A DNA stretch of 64,000 nt, taken from NCBI GenBank assembly GCA_021831035.1, contig JAKBNL010000008.1, forward strand, positions 37,100 to 101,099, in the 5' to 3' direction. Below the pieces are notes generated by a model. That model ran no database searches. It was not told where the DNA came from and saw only the letters and a list, made by a program, of their open reading frames with translations. The stretch is from Actinomycetes bacterium. Its GTDB lineage: Bacteria; Actinomycetota; Acidimicrobiia; Acidimicrobiales; RAAP-2. Below, one piece after another: positions 9,939 to 17,982 of the stretch; position 1 is the stretch's first letter; each line of letters starts with the position of its first letter. The position numbers and the translations under genes are program-made.

Positions 9939-11366
9939 TCAGAACTCGATGTTGTGCATCACGTGCTTGATGCGCGTGTAGTCCTCGAAGCCGTACACCG
10001 ACAGGTCCTTGCCGTAGCCCGAGCGCTTGTAGCCGCCGTGGGGCATCTCAGCCACGAGGGGGATGTGGGTGTTGACCCACACGCAACCGAAGTCGAGGTC
10101 ACGGGTCATGCGCATCGCGCGCGAGTGGTCCCGGGTCCACACCGAGGACGCGAGGCCGTAGTCCACGCCGTTGGCCCACTCGACCGCCTGGGCCTCGTCG
10201 GTGAACTTCTGGACCGTGATCACCGGGCCGAAGATCTCGTTCTGGATCATCTCGTCGTCCTGGCGGAGGTCGGCGACGACGGTCGGGGCGAGGAAGTACC
10301 CGGCGTCGCGCACGCGCTCGCCGCCGGTGACGACCGTGGCGTGGGGCGGGCGCCGGTTCAAGAAGCCGGTGACCCGCTCGAACTGGTTGGCGTTGTTGAC
10401 CGGTCCGACGAAGGCGTCCTCGTCCTCGGGCGCGCCGACGACCGTCTGGCGGGCCTCGGCGGCGAGGGCGTCGACGAAGTCGCCGTAGACCCCCGCCGCA
10501 GCCAGGACACGCGTGGCGGCCGTGCAGTCCTGGCCCGCGTTGAAGTAGCCGGCGATGGCGATCGCCTCGACCGCGGCCTCGACGTCGACGTCGTCGAAGA
10601 CGACGACCGGGGCCTTGCCCCCGAGCTCGAGGTGGACGCGCTTGAGCCCCTTGGCGGCCGAGCCGGCGACCTCGCTGCCCGCGCGCACCGACCCCGTGAT
10701 GGACACCATCGCGGGCGTGGGGTGCTCGACGAGGGCCCGGCCCGTGTCGCGGTCGCCGCAGATCACGTTGAAGACCCCGGCCGGCAGTACCTCGGCCATG
10801 AGCTGGGCCATGAAGAGCGTCGAGGCGGGGGTGGTGTCGCTCGGCTTGAGCACCATGGTGTTGCCGGCCGCGAGAGCGGGCGCCCACTTCCAGGTCGCCA
10901 TCATCATCGGGTAGTTCCACGGGGTCACCGCCCCGCACACCCCGACCGGCTCGCGCCGCACGTAGCTCGTCATCCCCTCCATGTACTCGGTCGCGCCGCG
11001 GCCCTCGAGGAGTCGCGCGGCGCCCGCGAAGAAGCGGATCTGGTCGACCATCGGCGGGATCTCCTCGGCCAGCGTTACGGCCACGATCTTGCCGGTGTTC
11101 TCCGCCTCGATCGCCACGAGTTCGTCCTTGCGCGCCTCGATGAGGTCGGCGATCTGCAGGAGCAAGAGCGAGCGCTGCGACGGCGTCGTGCGCCGCCACG
11201 CGCCGAACGCGCCGGCCGCGGCCCGGAAGGCCCGGTCCACGTCCTTCTCGTCGGACACGGGCGTCTCGGCGAAGGGCTGGCCGGTGACCGGACTGATCAA
11301 CTCCGCGTATCGCCCACTGGAGGGTGCGACCGACTCGCCACCGATGAAGTTCTCCAGACGACGCAT
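9939..11366 (-). CDS. aldehyde dehydrogenase, gamma-aminobutyraldehyde type
   Basis: A 475-residue NAD(P)-dependent dehydrogenase. The nucleophile is Cys281 in FNAGQDCTAATR, the general base Glu247 in HLELGG, and Asn151 lies in TPWNYP. The GQDC context is characteristic of aminobutyraldehyde and betaine-aldehyde dehydrogenases, which turn aminoaldehydes from polyamine breakdown into amino acids such as GABA. The divergent operon encodes an aminotransferase and a PuuB-like oxidase able to make such aldehydes, which supports the assignment. ATG at 11366 follows AAGGAGA. The AT-rich gap upstream, shared with the Lrp gene, holds GATATT repeats likely used in regulation. Confidence 0.88.
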   Translation of the reverse strand: MRRLENFIGGESVAPSSGRYAELISPVTGQPFAETPVSDEKDVDRAFRAAAGAFGAWRRTTPSQRSLLLLQIADLIEARKDELVAIEAENTGKIVAVTLAEEIPPMVDQIRFFAGAARLLEGRGATEYMEGMTSYVRREPVGVCGAVTPWNYPMMMATWKWAPALAAGNTMVLKPSDTTPASTLFMAQLMAEVLPAGVFNVICGDRDTGRALVEHPTPAMVSITGSVRAGSEVAGSAAKGLKRVHLELGGKAPVVVFDDVDVEAAVEAIAIAGYFNAGQDCTAATRVLAAAGVYGDFVDALAAEARQTVVGAPEDEDAFVGPVNNANQFERVTGFLNRRPPHATVVTGGERVRDAGYFLAPTVVADLRQDDEMIQNEIFGPVITVQKFTDEAQAVEWANGVDYGLASSVWTRDHSRAMRMTRDLDFGCVWVNTHIPLVAEMPHGGYKRSGYGKDLSVYGFEDYTRIKHVMHNIEF

Positions 11367-11463
11367 GCTGTCTCCTTGGTTCGCGCCGCCCCCTCGCGGC
11401 GTCCCTCGTCACTCTGCCAGATGGCCCGGGACCGGTGCAAACCGGGGTTGTGAAAACAGTCGC

Positions 11464-11520
11464 AATATCGAAATATCACGCCGGTATTCGTCGCTAGAGC
11501 CTGCTATGCTTCCAATATCC
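11464..11520. promoter_or_regulatory. AT-rich divergent control region with AATATC repeats
   Basis: The 193-bp gap between the aldehyde dehydrogenase and lrp genes has an AT-rich core. AATATC occurs at 11464, 11472 and 11514; the first two copies are 8 bp apart. TATGCT (11505-11510) is a plausible rightward -10 box, leaving a leader of about 45 nt with GGGGGTAAG before the lrp start. The Lrp/AsnC-type regulator encoded next door is the likely binder. The remainder of the gap shows nothing distinctive. Confidence 0.5.
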
Positions 11521-11559
11521 GTTGTGCGGTGGCCTCGTCACCGCGCGGGGGTAAGTCCA

Positions 11560-12084
11560 ATGCCAGCAGCCAAAGCTCCGCGAAAGGGCCGATCGGGCGT
11601 CGAACGCCTGGCCCCAGACCTCACCAGCGCGGGCCCGGCGGCGCTCGACGACCTCGACCGCAGGATCATCACGCTCCTGCAAGAGGACGGTCGTCGCGCC
11701 TACGGCGCCATCGCCGCCGAGGTCGGCCTCTCCGAGGCCGCGGTGCGTCGACGCGTGCAGCGGCTCCGAGACACCGGGGTCATGCAGATCGTCGCGATTA
11801 CCGACCCGCTCCAGCTCGGCTACGGCCGGGAGGCGCTGGTGGGCATTCGCGTCCACGGGGACGTGCGACTGGTGGCGGACAAGGTGGCGGCAATCGAGGA
11901 GGCCAACTACGTCGTGATGACGGCCGGCAGCTTCGACATCATCGCCGAGGTGATCGCCGGGGACGACAACGCCCTGGTCCACCTCCTCAACGACTCGATC
12001 CGCTCGATCCCGGGCGTGACCGAGGTCGAGACCTTCGTGTACCTGAAACTAGCCAAGCAGACCTACGCCTGGGGGACCAAGTGA
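11560..12084 (+). CDS. Lrp/AsnC-family transcriptional regulator
   Basis: The 174-residue protein has a basic N-terminal tail, a helix-turn-helix starting DDLDRRIITLLQEDGR with recognition helix SEAAVRRRVQRL, and a C-terminal RAM effector-binding domain (GIRVHGDVRLV, MTAGSFDIIAEV, IPGVTEVETF). Family members sense amino acids or related small molecules and form octamers. ATG at 11560 follows GGGGGTAAG. Its TGA overlaps the GTG of the aminotransferase gene. Being first in an amine-catabolism operon and divergent from the aldehyde dehydrogenase, it most likely controls both. Confidence 0.9.
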   Translation: MPAAKAPRKGRSGVERLAPDLTSAGPAALDDLDRRIITLLQEDGRRAYGAIAAEVGLSEAAVRRRVQRLRDTGVMQIVAITDPLQLGYGREALVGIRVHGDVRLVADKVAAIEEANYVVMTAGSFDIIAEVIAGDDNALVHLLNDSIRSIPGVTEVETFVYLKLAKQTYAWGTK

Positions 12085-13502
12085 CATTGAACGACACCAT
12101 CACCGACGGGATCACCGTCGCCGACGAGAGGCATCCGAGCCACGGCTACTCCGAACGGGCTCGGCGTCACCTCTGGCTGCAGATGTCGAGGATGGGCGCC
12201 TACGACGAGCTCAACGAGATCCCCATCATGGTCCGGGGCAAGGGCACGCGGGTCTACGACGCCAACGGGACCGAGTACATCGACGGCCTCTCGGGTCTGT
12301 TCACCAACACACTCGGCTACGGCCGGCCCGAGATCGCCGAGGCCGCGGCCCGCCAGATGAACGAGCTGCACTTCTTCCCGCTGTGGACCTACGCCCACCC
12401 CCGGGCCATCGAGCTCGCCGAGCGACTCGCGGCCCTCGCCCCGGGCGACCTCAATCGCGTGTTCTTCACGACCGGCGGCGGCGAGGCCAACGAGAGCGCG
12501 TGGAAGCTCGCCCGCCAGTACCACCGGATCCGCGGCGACGTCGACCGCTACAAGGTGATCAGCCGCGACGTCGCCTACCACGGCACCACGATGGGGGCGC
12601 TCACCATCACCTCGCTCGACCCCTACCGCGACCCCTTCCAGCCCCTCGTGCCCGGGGCGATCAAGGTCCCCGCCACCAACTTCTACCGGGCGCCGGTGCA
12701 CGGCGACGACCCCGAGGCGTTCGGCCTGTGGTCGGCCCAGCAGATCGAAGAGGCGATCCTGCGCGAGGGCCCCGAGACCGTGGCCGCGGTCTTCCTCGAG
12801 CCGGTGCAGAACGCCGGTGGCTGCTTCACCCCACCCCCGGGCTACTGGCGGGCGGTGCGCGAGATCTGCGATCGCTACGGGGTCCTGCTCGTCTCGGACG
12901 AGGTGATCTGCGCCTTCGGGCGGATCGGCACGTGGTTCGGCGGCCAGAAGTACGACTACGTCCCCGACATCATCACCGCGGCCAAGGCCATGACCGCCGG
13001 CTACGCGCCCCTGGGCGCGATGATCGTCTCGGACCGGGTCGCCGAGCCGTTCCAGCACGACGAGACCGCCTTCTTCCACGGCTTCACCTGGTCGGGTCAC
13101 CCGGTCTCGTGCGCCGTGGCGCTCGAGACCCTGCGGATCGTCGAGGAGGAGAAGCTCCTCGACAACGTGCTCGCGAACCAGGACTACTTCCGCGACCGCC
13201 TCGAGGCCCTGAAGGAGATCCCCATCGTCGGCGACGTCCGCGGCACGGGCTACTTCTGGGGCGTCGAGCTGGTGAAGGACCAGTCGACCAAGGAGACCTG
13301 GAGCGGCGCGGCGGCCGAGCGACTGCTGCGCGGCTACGTCTCGAAGGAGATGTTCCGCCGGGGGCTGATCTGTCGCAGCGACGATCGGGGCGACCCCGTC
13401 GTCCAGCTCGCCCCGCCCATCGTCTGCACCCGCGAGGACATCGACGAGATGGTCGGCATCCTGCGCGAGGTCTTCACCGGCGCCGCCCAGCTGACCTTCT
13501 AG
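12081..13502 (+). CDS. class III aminotransferase, putrescine/beta-alanine:pyruvate type
   Basis: A 473-residue PLP enzyme of the omega-aminotransferase group. Lys302 in TAAKAMTAGYAPLG forms the Schiff base, Asp273 in SDEV contacts the pyridine nitrogen, and YHGTTMGALTIT is the phosphate-binding region. The long N-terminus and motif spacing fit SpuC/BauA-like enzymes that move an amino group from a diamine or beta-alanine to pyruvate. With the adjacent FAD oxidase and the divergent aminoaldehyde dehydrogenase, a role in putrescine or related amine breakdown is the best inference. GTG at 12081 overlaps the lrp stop codon. Confidence 0.85.
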   Translation: MTLNDTITDGITVADERHPSHGYSERARRHLWLQMSRMGAYDELNEIPIMVRGKGTRVYDANGTEYIDGLSGLFTNTLGYGRPEIAEAAARQMNELHFFPLWTYAHPRAIELAERLAALAPGDLNRVFFTTGGGEANESAWKLARQYHRIRGDVDRYKVISRDVAYHGTTMGALTITSLDPYRDPFQPLVPGAIKVPATNFYRAPVHGDDPEAFGLWSAQQIEEAILREGPETVAAVFLEPVQNAGGCFTPPPGYWRAVREICDRYGVLLVSDEVICAFGRIGTWFGGQKYDYVPDIITAAKAMTAGYAPLGAMIVSDRVAEPFQHDETAFFHGFTWSGHPVSCAVALETLRIVEEEKLLDNVLANQDYFRDRLEALKEIPIVGDVRGTGYFWGVELVKDQSTKETWSGAAAERLLRGYVSKEMFRRGLICRSDDRGDPVVQLAPPIVCTREDIDEMVGILREVFTGAAQLTF

Positions 13503-13504
13503 CC

Positions 13505-14902
13505 GTGCGCCCGCCGCGGTCCCTCTGGTGGGACGGCCTCGAGGCTCCGGTCGACGCCCGGCCGGCCCTGACCGGCCACCTCGACGTCGACGTCGTGGTC
13601 GTCGGGGGGGGCTTCACCGGGCTGTGGTGCGCGCGCGAGCTGGTGCGCCGCGATCCCGGGCTGTCGGTCGCCGTCGTGGAGCAGGCCGTCTGCGGCTTCG
13701 GCGCCTCGGGGCGCAACGGGGGGTGGGCCACGGCCCTCTACCCACTGAGCGACGAGGCCGTCATCGAGCGCGACGGACGCGAGGCCCTCGAGGAGCTGCG
13801 CGCGGTGCTGCGCCGAGCGGTCGACGAGCTCGGCGCCGCACTCGTCGAGGACGGCGTCGACGCCCACTACGTCAAGGGGGGCTCGCTGACCTTCGCGCGC
13901 AGCGAGATCCAAGAGTCGCGCCTGCGGGCCCAGCTGGGCGCGGCGCGCGACCTCGGGGACACCGAGGCGGACCTCGCCTGGCTCGAGGGCGACGACCTCG
14001 CCGCGCGCGCGCGGGTGCACCGGGCGCGCGGCGCTCTCTACACCCCCCACAGCGCCCGCGTCCAGCCGGCCCGCCTCGTCCGGGGCCTCGCCGAGGCCGC
14101 CGAACGCCACGGGGTGCGGATCTTCGAGAACACGAGGGTCACCCGGGTGCTCGGTCGTCGCGGACGGCACCGGGCGATGGCGGTGACCGCGGGCGGGACC
14201 GTCCACGCCGACGTCGTGGTGCGCGCCACCGAGGCGTTCACCCCGAACCTGCCCGGTGAGCGGCGCACCGTCGCCCCGCTCTACTCGCTCATGGTCGCGA
14301 CCGAGCCGCTCAGCCCCGCGTTCTGGACGAGCGTCGGCTTCGCGCAGCGCGAGACCTTCGCCGACGACCGCCACATGATCATCTACGGCCAGCGCACGGC
14401 CGACGACCGGATCGCCTTCGGCGGCCGGGGCGCCCCCTACCACTTCGCCTCGGCGGTCGAGGAGCGCTTCGACGAGGTCCCGCGGGTCTTCGCGCTGCTC
14501 GAACAGACCCTCCACGACCTCTTCCCCGACCTCGAGGCCGCGTTGACCCACCGCTGGGGCGGGCCGCTCGCCATGCCCCGGGACCTCTCGCCCTCGGTGC
14601 GCTTCGACCCCGCGACGGGCCTCGCCAGTGCCGGCGGCTACACCGGCGACGGCGTGGTGATGAGCTTCGTCGCCGCTCGCGCGCTGGCCGACCTCATCGC
14701 GACCCCCGACGTCGAGACCGACCTCACCCGGCTCCCGTTCGTCCACCATCGCTCGCGCCCGTGGGAGGTCGAGCCCCTGCGCTGGATCGGCATCAACGTG
14801 GGGCTCTCCCTCGGGGCGTGGGCCGACCGGGTCGAAGAGACCGGGGGCCGCCCGAGCCGCGCCGGGACGCTCCTCGGCCGCCTCCTGCCGAAGTCGCCCT
14901 AG
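13505..14902 (+). CDS. FAD-dependent amine oxidase, PuuB/DAO family
   Basis: The 465-residue protein opens with SLWWDGL, then the dinucleotide motif DVVVVGGGFTGLWCAREL, followed by CGFGASGRNGGW, the FAD-linked signature of the D-amino-acid oxidase-like group that includes gamma-glutamylputrescine oxidase. YTGDGVVMSFVAARALADL closes the FAD domain. It should oxidise an amine or amino acid with release of an aldehyde and hydrogen peroxide. The exact substrate is not determined; the aminotransferase 2 bp upstream and the nearby aldehyde dehydrogenase suggest a putrescine-derived compound. The gene ends in a CTAG shared with the convergent membrane-protein gene. Confidence 0.8.
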   Translation: MRPPRSLWWDGLEAPVDARPALTGHLDVDVVVVGGGFTGLWCARELVRRDPGLSVAVVEQAVCGFGASGRNGGWATALYPLSDEAVIERDGREALEELRAVLRRAVDELGAALVEDGVDAHYVKGGSLTFARSEIQESRLRAQLGAARDLGDTEADLAWLEGDDLAARARVHRARGALYTPHSARVQPARLVRGLAEAAERHGVRIFENTRVTRVLGRRGRHRAMAVTAGGTVHADVVVRATEAFTPNLPGERRTVAPLYSLMVATEPLSPAFWTSVGFAQRETFADDRHMIIYGQRTADDRIAFGGRGAPYHFASAVEERFDEVPRVFALLEQTLHDLFPDLEAALTHRWGGPLAMPRDLSPSVRFDPATGLASAGGYTGDGVVMSFVAARALADLIATPDVETDLTRLPFVHHRSRPWEVEPLRWIGINVGLSLGAWADRVEETGGRPSRAGTLLGRLLPKSP

Positions 14903-15540
14903 CGCAGGATGTTGACGGCGCGCGCGGCGACGACCGCGATCGTGGTGAGCGACACCAACGACTCCCCGAGGAAGAGCAGCTTGGCCACCGGCGTCAGGGG
15001 CATCGCGTCGGCCGGAGCGAAGCTGGTCCCGTTGGCGAAGGACGTGTAGAGGTAGTCGACGAACCGGGGACGCCACCCCGGGGGCGCGAGGTCGGGGTTC
15101 TCCATCTGGGGAAACTGGATGTCGGGGTAGGGCCGGCCCCCGCCCGCGCGCCGTCCCGGCCCGCCGCGGTCGACCTCCCAGAGCCAGAGGGCGTAGACGA
15201 TCACGTTGGTGAGCCAGATCGCCACCGCCGAGTAGATGAGTGCCCGACCCTGGGAGACGGCGCGGTCGAGGAGGCGCTGGACCAGGAGCACGACGGTGGC
15301 GACGTTGGCCACCGTGATGAGCCCGAGCAGGCCGATCGCCGTCGCGCGCACCCAGGGGGCCTCGTCGGGGTGGCGGTGACGCCGGGACGACAGCGGGATC
15401 AGGGGCAGGGCGATGAGGACGGGCAGGAGCCACCGGGGGCCCACGACCAGCCGGGCGGGCAGCGCGAGGTAGAGCACGAGGCAGGCGACCAGCGCGAGGG
15501 ACGCGGGCCAGTGCGGCTCGGGTCGCGACGCGGGTGCCAC
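14899..15540 (-). CDS. multi-pass membrane protein of unknown function
   Basis: A 213-residue protein with about five hydrophobic segments: two near residues 14-50, one around 68-88, one around 103-122, and one at the C-terminus (LLFLGESLVSLTTIAVVAARAVNIL). A loop with YLYTSFANGTSFAPADAMPL precedes the last helix, in the manner of a re-entrant or pore-like segment. I do not recognise the family with confidence; DUF1345-like membrane proteins are one possibility. GTG at 15540 begins one base after the stop of the secreted-protein gene upstream, so the two are almost certainly translated from one message. Confidence 0.65.
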   Translation of the reverse strand: MAPASRPEPHWPASLALVACLVLYLALPARLVVGPRWLLPVLIALPLIPLSSRRHRHPDEAPWVRATAIGLLGLITVANVATVVLLVQRLLDRAVSQGRALIYSAVAIWLTNVIVYALWLWEVDRGGPGRRAGGGRPYPDIQFPQMENPDLAPPGWRPRFVDYLYTSFANGTSFAPADAMPLTPVAKLLFLGESLVSLTTIAVVAARAVNILR

Positions 15541-15541
15541 G

Positions 15542-16333
15542 TCAGTTGACGGTGGTCGGCGCCCCCGAGAGCAGGCCCCGGGGCAGGAGGATCGCGCCGA
15601 GGCCGGCCGAGTGCAGGAGCTTGGCCACCTCGCGCGGCGCGACGGGTGCCAGCGGCCCGACCGAGGGGATCACGACGAACCGGGGAGCGTTGTAGGCCTG
15701 CACCGTGGCGCTCAGCGTCGAGGTCTGCCCGCCGGCGCTCACCCGAAGGGTGCTGGCCGTGACCTCGCCCTCGCTGCCCACGGTGATCGACCAGTCCACG
15801 GTGCCCAGGCGCGAGGTGGTCGAGCGGCCCGCGAACAGGGGCGTCAGCGCCGCGTGGGCGAAGTCGTAGGTGTAGGTCGTGAGGTAGCCGTCGTGGGTCA
15901 CCGTGCGCGAGTGGTAGCCCGAGATGAGGGCGAGGTCGGGCTTGGTGAGCTCCAGGGAGAGCCCGAAGAACGGGAGCGCCGGCGTCGCCACCTGGTACCA
16001 CGGTCCGCTGCTCTCGGCCGCCGAGCGCAAGTAGAGGTGCCGTCCGGAGAGCACGACGTCGAAGGCCTCGCCGGCCGCCGTCAGACCCACGGTCGCCACG
16101 CCCGTCGCGCCGCCGTTGCGAAAGTCGATGGTGAGGTCGGCCGTCGCCTGCAGGGTCGAGGTCGAGGCCGCGATGACCAGGTGCGCGGTCCTCGGCGGGA
16201 AGCCGTGGAGGGCCAGCGGGTCGCCCGTCACTCCCCCGGGGTTCGGGTCGGTCGCGGCCAGCACCACCCCGAGCACCGTGAGGGCGAGGGCCACGACGGC
16301 CACCGCGGTGGCGAACAGACGACGGTTCCTCAT
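15542..16333 (-). CDS. predicted secreted or membrane-anchored protein, possibly LolA/LppX-like fold
   Basis: A 263-residue protein with one N-terminal hydrophobic segment (FATAVAVVALALTVLGVVLAA) that could be a signal peptide or anchor; there is no lipobox cysteine. The rest is rich in short beta strands (ATADLTIDFRNGG, VVLSGRHLYLRS, VDWSITVGSEGEV), which loosely recalls the lipoprotein-carrier fold of LppX/LprG, but no family is firmly assigned. ATG at 16333 lies 6 nt after TAGGGT, a leaderless start. It forms a two-gene operon with the membrane protein that follows. Confidence 0.65.
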   Translation of the reverse strand: MRNRRLFATAVAVVALALTVLGVVLAATDPNPGGVTGDPLALHGFPPRTAHLVIAASTSTLQATADLTIDFRNGGATGVATVGLTAAGEAFDVVLSGRHLYLRSAAESSGPWYQVATPALPFFGLSLELTKPDLALISGYHSRTVTHDGYLTTYTYDFAHAALTPLFAGRSTTSRLGTVDWSITVGSEGEVTASTLRVSAGGQTSTLSATVQAYNAPRFVVIPSVGPLAPVAPREVAKLLHSAGLGAILLPRGLLSGAPTTVN

Positions 16334-16364
16334 GGCGCCACCCTAGGGTCCGCTCGGGCCGAGG

Positions 16365-17336
16365 CTACGAGCGCTCGTTGAGCAACGCGACCAGAAGCTC
16401 GGTCGCCACGTTGCGCCCCGTCGCGAGGAACCCGATACGTCCCGTGGCGTCGCCGCACAGGTCGAGCGCGATGGCCGCGTAGGCGATCGCCGAGGAACCC
16501 TCCATGACCAGTCCGTGGCGCACGACGACCTCGCCCACCGCCCGGCGGATCTCGCCCTCGGGCACCAGCACGAGGGGCACGCCGGACTTGGCCACGATCT
16601 CGTTGGTGATCGCCCCGTCGTCGCCGCCCCCGGCGAGGCCGTCGGCGATCGTCGGCCGGTGCGCCACCTCGGCCATGGACAGACCGCGCAGGACGTGGTA
16701 GAGGGCGGCGCTCTCCTCGGGCTGGACCCCCGTGAGGCGCACGTCACCGCGACCCCTCGACTCGAGAGTGAGGATCGAGCCCGAGAGGAGCCCGCCCCCG
16801 CCCACGGGCACGACGACGTGCTCGAGGTCGGGGGCCTGCACCAACATCTCATCGAGGACCGTGGCCTGTCCCGCGATGACGTCGGGGTCGTTGAAGGGCG
16901 ACACGAAGCGGATCCCGCGCGCCCCGGCCAGCTCCTTCGCGTGGGCCTGCGCCTCGTCGTAGGACGAGCCGTGTTGGATCAGCTCGACGTCGTAGGTGCG
17001 CAACTTGTCGACCTTGGCGGCCGAGGCGTTCGCGGGCACCACCACCGTGGCACGCACCCCGAGCAGGGTGGAGGCGTGGGCCACTCCCAGCCCGTGGTTG
17101 CCGGCCGAGGCGGTGATCACCGCTCCGCTCGGGTCGTCGCGGTGGGCGGCGTCGATCGCCACGAGCGCCCCGCGGATCTTGAACGAGCCGGTGACCTGGA
17201 GTCCCTCGAGCTTGGCCCGCACCGGCCGCTGCCCGACCCACAGCGTCGCGATGGGCGTCGGCTCGAGGTGCTGGGCGACGAGTTCGCGGGCCCGCTCGAG
17301 CTGATCGTTCGTCGGGGCCGACACGTCACTCGTCAT
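16365..17336 (-). CDS. threonine/serine dehydratase-like PLP enzyme
   Basis: The 323-residue protein is a fold-type II PLP enzyme: Lys53 in TGSFKIRGAL, the substrate-binding SAGNHGLGV (Asn80-His81) and the phosphate loop PVGGGGLLSG. Such enzymes deaminate threonine or serine to 2-oxobutyrate or pyruvate. It lacks the C-terminal ACT regulatory domain of biosynthetic IlvA, so it resembles catabolic threonine ammonia-lyases or serine racemase relatives. ATG at 17336 lies 7 nt after TAGTGT and is preferred to the upstream start. It is transcribed divergently from the CadD-like gene. Confidence 0.85.
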   Translation of the reverse strand: MTSDVSAPTNDQLERARELVAQHLEPTPIATLWVGQRPVRAKLEGLQVTGSFKIRGALVAIDAAHRDDPSGAVITASAGNHGLGVAHASTLLGVRATVVVPANASAAKVDKLRTYDVELIQHGSSYDEAQAHAKELAGARGIRFVSPFNDPDVIAGQATVLDEMLVQAPDLEHVVVPVGGGGLLSGSILTLESRGRGDVRLTGVQPEESAALYHVLRGLSMAEVAHRPTIADGLAGGGDDGAITNEIVAKSGVPLVLVPEGEIRRAVGEVVVRHGLVMEGSSAIAYAAIALDLCGDATGRIGFLATGRNVATELLVALLNERS

Positions 17337-17395
17337 CGTGGCCACACTAGCGAGGCCCCAGCGGCGCATTTTCTACCCTCAGGTAAGGTCGGCGC

Positions 17396-17959
17396 GTGCC
17401 GTCGGTCGCCGCCGCGCTCATCGCGGGGTCCCTCGCTTTCGTCGGCGCCACCGTCGACGACCTGGCCGGCCTCGGCGCCCAGCTCGCCCTGACCGAGCCG
17501 CGTCACCGACCCCGGGTGCGCCGGGCCCAGGCGTCGGGTGTCGCGGTGCTCGCCGCGGTGGCCGTCGTCCTCGGCGAGTCGCTGCGGTCGGTGCCCCTCG
17601 CGTGGTTCGGTGCGCTCGCCGTCTTCCCCCTGGCCTTCGCGGTCCGGGCGTGGTCGACCCGTCACCGCGGGGCGACCGCGCGACGGCGGGGCGCGCTCGC
17701 GACGGCGTTCGTGACCGTGTCCACGGGGGGCGACGCCGTGGCCGTGTGGACCCCCCTCGTGCGCGGGAGCGACGGCTCGCGCCTCGTCACGGTCCTGGCG
17801 GCGTTCGTCGTCTGGGAGCTCATCGTGCTCGCCACGGCCGACGTGCTCTCGCGGCACGAGCGCCCTCGCCGGTGGGCCGGCGTCGCGACCGCGCGGGGCC
17901 GTCCGGGCCTCTACGTCGCCCTGGCCGCCCTCGTCCTCGTGGAGTGCCACGTGCTCTGA
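17396..17959 (+). CDS. CadD-like membrane transport protein
   Basis: A 187-residue, highly hydrophobic protein with about five to six helices. Two matched motifs, GATVDDLAGLGAQLAL in the first helix and STGGDAVAVWTPLV in the middle, correspond to the repeated acidic signatures of CadD cadmium-resistance transporters in the LysE superfamily. Substrate could be a metal ion or something else; CadD assignment is by motif pattern only. GTG at 17396 is 6 nt after TAAGGT. An MFS gene follows 23 bp downstream on the same strand. Confidence 0.6.
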   Translation: MPSVAAALIAGSLAFVGATVDDLAGLGAQLALTEPRHRPRVRRAQASGVAVLAAVAVVLGESLRSVPLAWFGALAVFPLAFAVRAWSTRHRGATARRRGALATAFVTVSTGGDAVAVWTPLVRGSDGSRLVTVLAAFVVWELIVLATADVLSRHERPRRWAGVATARGRPGLYVALAALVLVECHVL

Positions 17960-17982
17960 CGACCCGCCGGTAGCGTGGCGTG

